A stretch of 64,000 nt of DNA from Scytonema sp035967975 (GTDB lineage Bacteria > Cyanobacteriota > Cyanobacteriia > Cyanobacteriales > Nostocaceae): the NCBI GenBank assembly GCA_035967975.1, contig JAWQFQ010000005.1, positions 1 through 64,000 of the forward strand, read 5' to 3'. The notes under the pieces were generated by a model. That model searched no databases, was not told where the DNA came from, and saw only the letters and a program-made list of their open reading frames with translations. Numbering within the stretch: position 1 is the stretch's first letter; every line of letters begins with the position of its first letter. A program made the position numbers and the translations under genes. Positions 24,128 to 34,100 of the stretch are shown here, piece by piece.

Positions 24128-27100
24128 ATGGACAAACAAAGGCTAGAGGCTTATGAAAGGCTCATTGAGGAGCTTTTGTGGTGTGCGAGTGGGGAAGAAA
24201 GGGCAATATTGCAGCAGCACGCTGAACTAGTGGATGCGGATCTGCTGGAGGTAATGGCGCAGGAAGGGGAGAAGTTGAAGCGACGGAGAAATGCCAAAGC
24301 GGCGCAGAGGTTGTTGGATCTGGCGGGGTTGGTGGGGCAGTTGGCAGAATCTCTGCAAATCTCAGATGCAGAAGCAAAGAAGTCGCCACCCAGTGACTCG
24401 GTGCAATTTTTGCGGAAGGTGTTAGAGCTTGTGAGAGACAGCCGAGGCGATGCCCAGGAGGTTTATCCGTTTTTGGTACATCATCAAGAAAAGCTGAATG
24501 AACAACTGCTGCAAACTTTGCCGAAAGTGGCAGCAAGTTTGCTGGTAAGCAAATCACAGCAGCAACAGGAAGCAGCTGCTCTGAGTATGTTTGGCAACTT
24601 GATTCAACAATTTCCTTTGGGGCAACGCTGGCTGAACCTGGAATTGGGCATCATCGCCTATCAATTTGCCTTGCAAGTCAGAACCCGTGAAGGTTTTCCC
24701 CAACAGTGGGCAACCACCCAGAGTAATCTTGCAAATGCCTACAGAGAGAGGATTTTGGGGCATAAGGCAGATAATCTTGAACAATCCATCGCCACTTTTC
24801 AACTTGCCCTACAAGTCTTTACCCGTGAAGCCTTTCCCCAAGACTGGGCAATAAACCAGCATAATCTGGCACTTGCCTACCTTGAGCGGATTCGGGGTGA
24901 AAGGGCAGATAACCTAGAACAAGCCATCGCTGCTTGTCAACTCGCCTTGCAAGTCAGAACCCGTGAAGCGTTTCTCCAAGACTGGGCACTCACCCAGAGT
25001 AATCTGGCATTTATCTACGTTGAGCGGATTCAGGGGGATAGAGCAGATAACCTCGAACAAGCCATCGCTGCTTGTCAACTCGCCTTGCAAGTCTTTACTC
25101 ATGAAGCCTTTCCTCAACAGTGGGCACATACCCAGCATAATCTCGCACTTGCCTACGTTGAGCGAATTCGGGGGGATAGAGCAGATAACCTCGAACAATC
25201 CATCGCTGCTTGTCAACTTGCCTTGCAAGTCAGAACCCGTGAAGCATTTCCCCAACAGTGGGCAGAAACACAGAGTAATCTGGCAACTGCTTACATAAGG
25301 CGAATTCGGGGGGATAGGGCAGATAACCTCGAACAATCCATCGCTGTTTCTAAACTCGCCTTGCAAGTCTTTCCTCGTGAAGCATTTCCTCAACAGTGGG
25401 CACACACGCAGCATAATCTGGCACTTGCCTACGTTGAGCGGATTCGGGGGGATAGAGCAGATAACCTCGAACAATCCATCGCTGCTTCTCAATTCGCCCT
25501 GCAAGTCAGAACTCGTAAAGCCTTTCCCAAAGATTGGGCAATCACTCAGTATAATCTGGGAAATGCCTACGTTGAGCGAATTCAGGGGGAGAAGGCAGAT
25601 AATCTTGAACAAGCGATCGCCGCTTATCAACTCGCTCTGCAAGTCTCGACCCGTCAAGCGTTTCCCCAACAGTGGGCAATGATCCAGAATAATCTGGGAA
25701 ATGCCTACGTTGAGAGGATTCGGGGGGATAAGGAAGAGAACCTCGAACAAGCGATCACCGCTTCTGAACTTGCCCTGCAAGTCTTTAGTCGTGAGACGTT
25801 TCCCCAACAGTGGGCAATGTCTCAGTATAATTTGGCACGTGCTTACAGGAGGCGGATTCGGGGAGATAAGGAAGAGAATCTCGAACAAGCGAACGCTGGT
25901 TGTGAACTTTCCCTAGAAGTCTTTACCCGTGAAGCGTTTCCCAAAGATTGGGCAATCACCCAAAATAATTTGGCAAAGGACTACATAGAGCGGAATCGAG
26001 GAGATATTGCAGATAATCTCGAACGAGCGATCGCCGCTTCTCAACTTGCCCTGGAAGTATATACTCGTGAGGCGTTTCCACAACAGTGGGCAATGACCCA
26101 AAATAATCTGTCAAACGCCTACGTTGAGCGGATTCGGGGGGATAGGGCAGAGAATCTCGAACAAGCAATCATCGCTTGTGAACTTGCTTTGCAAGTCTTT
26201 ACCCGTGAGGCGTTTCCTCAAGATTGGGCACTCGCTCAGTTTTCTCTGGCAAATGCCTACCTTGAGCGGATTTGGGGGGAGAGGGCAGATAACGTCGAAC
26301 AAGCTATCGCCATTTATAAACTCGCTCTGCAAGTGAGAACCCGTGAGGCGTTTCTCGAAGATTGGGCAGCCACCCAAATGAATCTGGCAAATGCTTACCT
26401 TGAGAGGATTCGAGGGGAGAGGGCAGATAACCTCGAACAAGCCATTATTACTTGTCAATGCGCCTTGCAAGTCTTTACCCGTGAGGCATTTCCCAAAGAT
26501 TGGGCAATGACCCAGAATAATCTGGGAATTGCCTACAGGGAGAGGATTCGAGAGAAGAAAGCCGATAATGTCGAACAAGCCATCGCTGCTTATCAACTTG
26601 CAGGGCAAGTCTTTACCCGTGAAGTATTTCCTCAAAGGTGGGCGGAAACACAAATAAATCTGGCAAATGCCTACCTTGAGAGGATTCGAGGAGAGAGGGC
26701 AGATAACCTTGAACAAGCCATTGCTGCTTGTGAACTCGCCCTACAAGTCTTGACCCGTGAAGCGTTTCCCCAAAAGTGGGCACTCACTCAACATAATCTG
26801 GCACTTGCATATAGTGAGCGGATTCGGGGTGAGAGAGCAGATAATCTCAAACAAGCGGTCAACGCTTGTAAACTCGCCCTACAAGTCTTGACCTGTGAAG
26901 CGTTTCCCGAACAATGGGCAAAGACCCAGATAAATTTGGCGCTTGCCTACAGTAAGCCGATTCGGGGGGATAGGGTAGAGAATCTCGAAAAAGCCATTGC
27001 TGCTTGTGAACTCGCCCTGCAAGTGTTTACCCGTGAAGCGTTTCCCCAAAAGTGGGCGCTCACCCAGGCTAATCTGGCAACTCCTTACCTTGAAAGGATT

Positions 27101-28978
27101 CAGGGGGATAGGGCAGAGAATCTCGAAAAAGCCATTGCTGCTTGTGAACTCGCCCTACAAGTCTTGACCCGTGAAGCGTTTCCCGAACAATGGGCAATGA
27201 CTCAGAGTAATCTTGCAAATGCCTACAAGGAGAGGATTCGGGGGGATAAGGCAGAGAATCTCAAAAAAGCCATTGCTGCTTATAAACTTGCACTGGAAGT
27301 CAGAACCCGTGACGCGCTTCCCAAAAATTGCCGCCATACTGCACGCAACCTCGCCAACCTCTACTTTGAGCAACAAGCTTGGACAGAAGCCGCCAATAGC
27401 TACACTCTCGCCTTTGAAGCAGGCGAAATCCTTTACCAAACTTCCATACTACTTGATGGCAAACCCGCTGAACTTGCCGAAATTAACAACCTGCCCCGCC
27501 GTGCTGCCTATGCCCTCGCCCGCAGTGGCAACCTACAAGCGGCTGTTCTAACTCTAGAACAAGGTCGCGCCCGTGGACTGAGTGAAACCCTAGATCGAGA
27601 TAGAACCGACCTTACTCAACTTCAGCAACTCGCCCCCAACCTTTATACTCAATACAGAGATACCACCAACCAACGCCGTAACCTCGAAAGCCAAGAACGC
27701 CTGCGGATGACCTTGGACGATCACCATAGTCTCACTCCTGAAGCTCTCCGTACCGAAGCCCTACAGGTACACGAAACCTTGACGAAAATCATTGAGCAAA
27801 TCCGTCAAGTTCGCGGCTATGAAGACTTTTTGGCTAAACCCAGCTTTAATGATATCCGCCAAACTCTCCGCTCCGGTATTCCCCTCGTCTACCTCGTTAC
27901 CACTTCTGCTGGCAGCCTTGCTCTCATACTCACCCAAGAGGGCATTGATGAGCTTTGGTTGGATGAACTCACCGAAAACAGCCTAGAAGAACTTTTTCAA
28001 GCCTGGTTCAGGACTTATTATGACCAATCGCAAAACAACCGTCAGGCTTGGCTAAACGCTATTGACCAAGGTACTCGCCAACTTTGGCAACCCCTGATGT
28101 TACCCCTAATCAACTACCTCCAGCAGCGCAATTTCCAACAAACCATCCTCATCCCCACGGGACTACTCAGCTTTCTTCCCCTCCATGCCGCCTGGGTCGA
28201 AGATTCTACCGCTCCCACTGGAAAATACTATGCTCTTGATGCTATCCACTTTACCTACGTTCCCAATGCCCGATCGCTCTCAACGGTTCAAGAAATTGCT
28301 CAACGGACTTTCGCAGACTCGATACTAGCAATTAATGAACCCAAACATGAAGATGCTAATCCCTTGCCCAACTCAAAAAGAGAAGTTCAAGCTGCGATCG
28401 CCACTTTCCAAAATTCCCAAGTTTTCACTCAAGAACAAGCAACTAGAGAGGCAGTTCTGTCTGCATTACCGCATTACAAAATTTTACACTGTTCTTGCCA
28501 CGGCAAAGCACAACTGAAAGAACCCCTTAAAAGTGGTCTTGCCATGACAGGTAAAGGTGAAGAAGCCGTCCTTACCCTACGCGATCTTCTCGACCTCAAA
28601 CTGGTGGAAAATAACCAGGGTGGTATTCGCCTTGCTATTCTCTCCGCTTGCGAAACTGGACTGCCAGGAATTGAACTAGCTGATGAAGCCATTAGTTTGC
28701 CTACAGGCTTACTTCAGGCAGGTGTCGCTGGGGTTGCTGCTTCCCTTTGGTCAGTTTCTGACCTCAGTACCCGACTGTTGCTTGTCAAATTCTACGAATT
28801 GTGGCGCGAGGAGAAGTTACCTCCTGATCAAGCACTACGTCAAGCTCAAATCTGGCTCAGAGATAGCACCGATGGCGAAAAAGAAGACTTCTTTCCTGAT
28901 TTCATTGCGCTTGATAGAAGCGATCGCAGTTTTACACACCCATACCACTGGGGAGCTTTCAGCTATACCGGAGTCTAG
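24128..28978 (+). CDS. giant TPR-CHAT protease (1616 residues)
   Basis: The N-terminus (MDKQRLEAYERLIEELLWCA) matches the helical head of the 8400-12503 protein. Residues about 176-1075 are some 19-20 near-identical 48-residue TPR-like units (FPQQWAxTQxNLAxAYxERI, then GDRADNLEQAI). Then come ordinary TPR helices, a coiled linker (about 1130-1230) and the CHAT domain with His1458 (HCSCHGKA) and Cys1508 (LSACETGL), ending HPYHWGAFSYTGV. It heads a three-gene unit with a small Cys/His protein (61 bases downstream) and a membrane protein. By analogy with CHAT systems the repeats may sense a partner and unleash proteolysis; the membrane protein is a plausible substrate. Confidence 0.9.
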   Translation: MDKQRLEAYERLIEELLWCASGEERAILQQHAELVDADLLEVMAQEGEKLKRRRNAKAAQRLLDLAGLVGQLAESLQISDAEAKKSPPSDSVQFLRKVLELVRDSRGDAQEVYPFLVHHQEKLNEQLLQTLPKVAASLLVSKSQQQQEAAALSMFGNLIQQFPLGQRWLNLELGIIAYQFALQVRTREGFPQQWATTQSNLANAYRERILGHKADNLEQSIATFQLALQVFTREAFPQDWAINQHNLALAYLERIRGERADNLEQAIAACQLALQVRTREAFLQDWALTQSNLAFIYVERIQGDRADNLEQAIAACQLALQVFTHEAFPQQWAHTQHNLALAYVERIRGDRADNLEQSIAACQLALQVRTREAFPQQWAETQSNLATAYIRRIRGDRADNLEQSIAVSKLALQVFPREAFPQQWAHTQHNLALAYVERIRGDRADNLEQSIAASQFALQVRTRKAFPKDWAITQYNLGNAYVERIQGEKADNLEQAIAAYQLALQVSTRQAFPQQWAMIQNNLGNAYVERIRGDKEENLEQAITASELALQVFSRETFPQQWAMSQYNLARAYRRRIRGDKEENLEQANAGCELSLEVFTREAFPKDWAITQNNLAKDYIERNRGDIADNLERAIAASQLALEVYTREAFPQQWAMTQNNLSNAYVERIRGDRAENLEQAIIACELALQVFTREAFPQDWALAQFSLANAYLERIWGERADNVEQAIAIYKLALQVRTREAFLEDWAATQMNLANAYLERIRGERADNLEQAIITCQCALQVFTREAFPKDWAMTQNNLGIAYRERIREKKADNVEQAIAAYQLAGQVFTREVFPQRWAETQINLANAYLERIRGERADNLEQAIAACELALQVLTREAFPQKWALTQHNLALAYSERIRGERADNLKQAVNACKLALQVLTCEAFPEQWAKTQINLALAYSKPIRGDRVENLEKAIAACELALQVFTREAFPQKWALTQANLATPYLERIQGDRAENLEKAIAACELALQVLTREAFPEQWAMTQSNLANAYKERIRGDKAENLKKAIAAYKLALEVRTRDALPKNCRHTARNLANLYFEQQAWTEAANSYTLAFEAGEILYQTSILLDGKPAELAEINNLPRRAAYALARSGNLQAAVLTLEQGRARGLSETLDRDRTDLTQLQQLAPNLYTQYRDTTNQRRNLESQERLRMTLDDHHSLTPEALRTEALQVHETLTKIIEQIRQVRGYEDFLAKPSFNDIRQTLRSGIPLVYLVTTSAGSLALILTQEGIDELWLDELTENSLEELFQAWFRTYYDQSQNNRQAWLNAIDQGTRQLWQPLMLPLINYLQQRNFQQTILIPTGLLSFLPLHAAWVEDSTAPTGKYYALDAIHFTYVPNARSLSTVQEIAQRTFADSILAINEPKHEDANPLPNSKREVQAAIATFQNSQVFTQEQATREAVLSALPHYKILHCSCHGKAQLKEPLKSGLAMTGKGEEAVLTLRDLLDLKLVENNQGGIRLAILSACETGLPGIELADEAISLPTGLLQAGVAGVAASLWSVSDLSTRLLLVKFYELWREEKLPPDQALRQAQIWLRDSTDGEKEDFFPDFIALDRSDRSFTHPYHWGAFSYTGV
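24655..27350. repeat. array of about 19-20 tandem 144-bp coding repeats
   Basis: Period 144 bases (48 codons). Units are marked by an AGTGGGCA- or ATTGGGCA-type Trp-Ala codon pair and GGATTCGGGG. High DNA identity between units suggests recent expansion. The array produces long antisense open frames, which are not genes. Confidence 0.85.
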
Positions 28979-29039
28979 CAGCTATACGTTCTAAATATCC
29001 TCCTCGTTTTCCTATCTATCTTTAATCTGAAAAACTGAC

Positions 29040-29423
29040 ATGCCCCAAATTAGCGATTTTCTTGATGCGGCTCGCACGATTCGTCCACTGTTGCCCACAT
29101 TAGTTGATACTGAAACCGCTCAACTGATTGATCAGCAACTCGCATCTACCTTGAATCAAAGTACAACTGATGATAGAACCACTGCCAAAGCAATCCGCGA
29201 TATTCTTCAGAGTTATCCTGCCACGCAAGCTTGGCTGACAGAGTTCCTTAAGACTGAACCGACTCAAAGAAGCTTTCAATCTTTGTCCGGAGATCCACTC
29301 CTCAAATCCGCGACGAAATATATTTGTCCTATTGGCAACGACTACACTCGGTATCGGGAAGCCAACGAAGAAATTCCTCTTTGCCCCACCCATCTCGTTC
29401 CCCTGGTTCCCGCCCCAGCGTAG
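29040..29423 (+). CDS. small protein with Cys/His C-terminus, CHAT operon
   Basis: 127 residues. Residues 1-85 are helical (SDFLDAARTIRPLLPTLVDT). The C-terminal part has YICPIGNDYTRY and PLCPTHLVPLVP, resembling a zinc-binding knuckle with one cysteine position lost (Cys, Cys, His visible). It lies between the giant TPR-CHAT gene and the membrane-protein gene (9-base gap to the latter), so it likely belongs to the same system. No family name is assigned. Confidence 0.65.
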   Translation: MPQISDFLDAARTIRPLLPTLVDTETAQLIDQQLASTLNQSTTDDRTTAKAIRDILQSYPATQAWLTEFLKTEPTQRSFQSLSGDPLLKSATKYICPIGNDYTRYREANEEIPLCPTHLVPLVPAPA

Positions 29424-29432
29424 GATAGTTCT

Positions 29433-30416
29433 ATGACAGCAAAAGTTCTGGAAAGTTTCGGTGGCAAACTTGCCGAACAGTGGGTTGCCACACTGCTCAC
29501 CCCAGCCTTTATCTTTTGGCTGGGTGGCTTTGTCACAGCCATTCAACGGTTGGGCTGGAACACATTAGTAACCCGATATACGGCTTACTCCGAACCGCTC
29601 CAAATTGCCATTTTAGTCGGTGCTCTGTGCATTGTTGCCGCCTCTGCCTTCGCCATACAACGCTTCGATACCCCCATCATTCGGTTCCTAGAGGGCTACT
29701 GGTACCCCTGGCTGCGACCTGTTCGCCAAACCCGCATTGCCCATTATCGTCAACACAAACAAGCCCTCATCCAACAGAGCCAAACCCTAAGAACCCTAGA
29801 AGCTAAACAAAAAGCCAGATTTCAAGCCCTCAAAACCATCATCGAAACCCAAGGAGCCACCAGCCTCTCCCCAGCCGAGCGCGATGAGTATCGCCAACTC
29901 AACGAACGCCTCCTCAACCCTAACCAGCAAGAAACCCTGGCACGAATTCGCCTTGCTCTCCACAACCTACCCGTGAATACTGACTTGATGCCCACCCGCT
30001 TGGGCAATATCCTGCGTACTGCCGAACGCAGACCCCTAGAAAAATATGGCTTAGATGCGATTATTTGCTGGTCGCGCCTATGGCTCCTCCTGCCTGAAGC
30101 CGCTAAAAAAGACCTCCAAGATGCCCGCGCCGACCTGAACAACGCCGCCCGCCTCTGGCTATGGAGCATCTTGTTTTTGGTCTGGGCAGCTTTAGGGGCT
30201 TGGTGGGCTATACCCTTGGGTATTCTGTCTGCCCTATTTGCCTACTACAACTGGGCGATCTCCGCCGCCAAAACCTACGGCGACCTGATTGAAGCTAGCT
30301 TCGACCTCCACCGCCAACTCCTCTATCAAGCCCTCGGTTGGAAGAAACCTGATGACCCCAACGAAGAACGTCGAGTGGGGCAGCAACTTACCGACTACCT
30401 GTGGCGCGGATTTTGA
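29433..30416 (+). CDS. multi-pass membrane protein of the TPR-CHAT operon
   Basis: 327 residues with AGGA before ATG 29433. Hydrophobic segments lie at about 20-39, 56-76 and two close together at about 238-275. Between them is a cytoplasmic helical, charged region (about 95-235) with a coiled stretch (LIQQSQTLRTLEAKQKARFQ). No enzyme motif was seen. Coupling to a CHAT protease suggests a membrane effector, pore or anchor controlled by cleavage, which is inference. IS110 debris begins 8 bases after its stop, but the C-terminus appears intact. Confidence 0.75.
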   Translation: MTAKVLESFGGKLAEQWVATLLTPAFIFWLGGFVTAIQRLGWNTLVTRYTAYSEPLQIAILVGALCIVAASAFAIQRFDTPIIRFLEGYWYPWLRPVRQTRIAHYRQHKQALIQQSQTLRTLEAKQKARFQALKTIIETQGATSLSPAERDEYRQLNERLLNPNQQETLARIRLALHNLPVNTDLMPTRLGNILRTAERRPLEKYGLDAIICWSRLWLLLPEAAKKDLQDARADLNNAARLWLWSILFLVWAALGAWWAIPLGILSALFAYYNWAISAAKTYGDLIEASFDLHRQLLYQALGWKKPDDPNEERRVGQQLTDYLWRGF

Positions 30417-30423
30417 AGGCGAT

Positions 30424-30985
30424 TTAACTCGTCACCGTAGTAATTTTATTCGAGAACGAGTTAACTTAATAAATCGAGTTCAAAAAGTTCTTGAAGCAGC
30501 CAACATAAAGCTAGCTTCAGAAGAAGTGTGATGTTATGGGTGTATCAGGAGGGCAATGCTTGCTGCGATTGTGGAAGGTAATAGTAAGCCTGAACTGATG
30601 GCAGAATTAGCTTTTATAAACCATGCGTAAGAAACATGATTTGTTAGTGTTCAAGCACTTGAAGGTCGGGTACGCCCCTATCAACGATTCATCCTTGCCC
30701 AACAAAATCGTCAAATTGATAGCATAGACGAAACCATTGAATGTTTCGATCAACAAATAGAGGAATATTGCCGTTATGCATGAGAAAGCTGTTGAATTAG
30801 TAGACAGCATACCAGGTATTGCTCGTAGAACTGCGGAGATTATTGTTTCCGAAATTGGTACCGATATGACCCGTTTTCCCACTGCCCAACACTTAGCGGC
30901 TTGGGCTGACCTTGCTCCTGGTAATGGCTGAAAGTGGACAGTTACCCAGTCTACAGGGTGCAGAACAGGAGGCAAGAGCGATCGC
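30424..30985 (+). pseudogene. IS110-family transposase remnant
   Basis: Pieces in several frames match the middle and C-terminal part of IS110-type DEDD transposases: RERVNLINRVQKVLEAANIK, MLAAIVEGNSKPELMAELAF, FILAQQNRQIDSIDETIE, then IPGIARRTAEIIVSEIGTDM and PTAQHLAAWADLAPGNG. The N-terminal catalytic DEDD part is absent, and frameshifts and stops break the rest. Confidence 0.8.
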
Positions 30986-30997
30986 TCCCTAGAAGAG

Positions 30998-31051
30998 CAT
31001 CCGAATAACCCACTAGCTTGGGCTGCATTTACGCTAATTGGTGAAACATAG
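30998..31051 (+). pseudogene. CHAT gene tail
   Basis: Reads HPNNPLAWAAFTLIGET and stops at TAG 31049-31051. It is almost the same as the end of the next gene (NPNLQAWAAFILIGEA). It is a detached C-terminus of a TPR-CHAT gene, apparently joined to the IS110 remnant. Confidence 0.65.
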
Positions 31052-31109
31052 AACAATTTGCGTAAACTTTAGTGAAACACAGTACATCTGTAAAGGAGTC
31101 TAAAGAAAG

Positions 31110-34100
31110 ATGAATGAAAAACTGAAAGCTGAAGCCGAGCAACTGCTACAGCAAGGAATTGAACAAAACCAAAATAAGCAGTATGAAACTGCTTTACAAT
31201 CTTGTCTGCAAGCACTCAAAATTTATCGGGAAATCAAAGACCGTCAGGGAGAGGGACAAACTCTGAAAAATTTGGTCAACATCTATTATGTCCTGGGAGA
31301 CTATGCCAAAGTTGTTGAATATCAACAACAAGTTTTGATAATAGCACGGGAATCGAACAACTCAGAAGTTGAAGGAGAAGCGCTCTCAAATTTAGGAGTT
31401 GCTTACTACCAGTTAGGAGATTATTCTAAGGCAGTTGAGAATTTACAACAGGGTTTGACCATAGGTCGGTCGATTGATAACCGTCAAATGGAGTGTATAA
31501 ATTTGGTGTATCTAGGGCAAACCTATGCTTCCTGGGAAGAATATACCAAAGCAGCTGAATACTATGAGCAGGCTTTGCCAATTGCTAGAGAACTGAAAAA
31601 TCGTTCTGGAGAAGGGGCTCTCGCTGGTAGCTTAGCACTTGCTTATGAACAATTGGGTAACTATGAAAAAGCGACTGAGTATTACCAGTTAATGCTAACT
31701 GTGGCACAGGAATTTCAAAACACTGAAACAGAAACTGCTGCAAGTCGGAGTTTGGAACGGCTGAAACTAGGTTTAACACCAAGGAAACTGGAAGAAGCAC
31801 AGCAACAAATCGAACAAGCAAGACAACAACTGCAACAAGCAAGGGAAAACAATAATCCAGCAGGAGTAGCACTAGCTTTAATTAATTCAGGCAGAATTGA
31901 TAACGAACAGGGAAATTTAAAAGAAGCACAGGAAACCCTGGAGTTGGCTTTACAATTAATACAAGACCTCAAAAATCCAGTATTGAAAAGTCAGGCTGTA
32001 CTGGAGTTAGGAGCAGTTTATATCTCTCAGCAAAATACCAAAAAAGCAATTGAGCTATGGCAAGAGGGCTTGGCAATTTCCCAAAACCTAAAAACCAGTC
32101 AATTGCAACAAATAGCTTTGGATATAGAAAAAGTTGCCCTCCTACAACTGAGCTACGCTTACCAACTTGAGGGAGACTTACAGAGAGCGATTGATTGTCG
32201 TCAGCAAGATTTAGAAATTGCTCAATCTATTGATGACAAACTTAGGCAGGCGGAGGCACTTAATGAATTAGGTAGTCTTTACCAAGAGCGAGATAACTAT
32301 GTTCAAGCAATTAAATTTTTTCAAGAAAGTTTGGAAGTAGCAGAGACAATTAATAATCCCAGAGTGAAAGCTCAGTCTCTTCGTAATTTGGGAAATGCCT
32401 ACTTTAGCATAGGGGATTTTCCACAAGCGATTAACTATGCTCAACAGGCTTTGGAAATTACCGAAAAATTTAAGAGTTCGCAGGAAGATAAACAGATTTT
32501 ATCGCTCTTAGAAAGGGAATTCTTACAAAAATTACCAGGTGAAGTTTTACCTCTATTGGGGAGTGCTTATTTATTTGGTTGTATAGACTCTAATCAAGTC
32601 TTTTCTCGTAAAAACTCGAATACAAGTTCTCAGCAAGCAGAACAATATTTCCAAAGAAATATTGAGCTAGCAAAAATTCACCCAAATAGTTCCCAATACG
32701 CCACAGCACTAGGTAATTTAGGAGTTGTTTATAGTGTTTTAGGAAAATATGATCCAGCCATTGATTATTTGCAGCAAGCCTTGACAATACAGCGCTCAAT
32801 TAAAGAGCCAAAATTTGAGCAAATCAACCGCCAAATAGAAGGAATAAATCTAAGATTTTTAGGCTGGGCTTGTACTGCTAAGGGAGATACTGAACAAGCC
32901 ATTAAATACTCAGAGGAAAGTTTAGCAATAGCTCAAGCAGATGAGAATTTACTTGGTAAAGCAGGAGCTTTAGGAAATCTTGGTCGGACACTATTTTTAG
33001 CAGGAAATCTTCCGGAAGCCGAGAATAGGTTGAGGGAAGCAATTGCAATATTTGAAAACATCAGGACAGGATTTGGCAAAGAAGATTTAAAAAAAGTCTC
33101 ATTTTTTGACGTATACACAGATGTTTATGAATTACAGCAACAAGTTCTGATTGCACAAAACAAATTTGAGGAGGCGCTGGAAGTTGCAGAAAAGGGCAGA
33201 GCCAGAGCTTTTGCTGAATTACTGGCATCTCGTGCAGGGTTAAAAGAGCTTCAAGTCCCATCGCCTAACCTTCAACAAATACAAAATATTGCCAAGGAGC
33301 AAAACGCCACCCTCGTTGAATATTCAATTATCTATGATTCTTCCCAAACACTTATTCCTGCCAGAATTCAAGGTTTACAGCCAAACCAGGAATCAAAGCT
33401 CTTTATTTGGGTTGTTCAACCTACAGGAAAAGTCAATTTTTGCCAAGTTGACCTCAAAAATCTGGGACAGGTACACAAAAAATCGTTGGCTGATTTTGTA
33501 TTTAACTCCCGTGAATCTATTGGGGTGAGGGGGCGCGATGCTCAAGTCCTTAGTAACCCCGAACACCAGGAACGCGATGCTAAACGCCTTTTGGAGTCTA
33601 AACCCCAAGATACAAAGCAATTTTTACAGCAACTTTATAACTTATTAATTGAACCCATTGAACAGCTCCTGCCTACTGATGAGAATGCTCATGTTATTTT
33701 CATTCCTCAAGGAACCTTATTTCTTCTTCCCTTTGCGGCTTTGCAAGATAAGTCAGGCAAATACCTGGTTGAAAAACATACCATCCGCATAGCTCCTTCA
33801 ATTCAGGTTTTAGACTTCACTCGTCATCAAAAACGAGTTAAACAACAGGGGTCGGAAGTATTCATAGTGGGCAATCCAACAATGCCCAAGATAGCATTAG
33901 AGATTGGAAAACCGCCTCAGCCGCTAAGACCTCTACCTGGTTCTAGACAAGAAGCGATTGAGATTGCTCTTCTATTGAAAACGAAATACCTTACTGGTGA
34001 TGAAGCAACTAAGAGCGCCATTTTGCAAAATATGCCAAAGGCAAGGATAATTCACTTAGCTACCCACGGGTTATTGGATGACTTCAAGGGTAAGAATGTT

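Noticed and set aside
24914..26716. Long antisense open frames (about 200-320 codons) opposite the giant TPR-CHAT gene
   Set aside because: They repeat with the 144-bp unit and arise from the periodic codon pattern of the sense strand; no ribosome sites or independent domains.
24655..27350. Regular repeats as a possible CRISPR array
   Set aside because: The period is 144 bases and divisible by 3, there are no unique spacers, and the reading frame encodes TPR helices.
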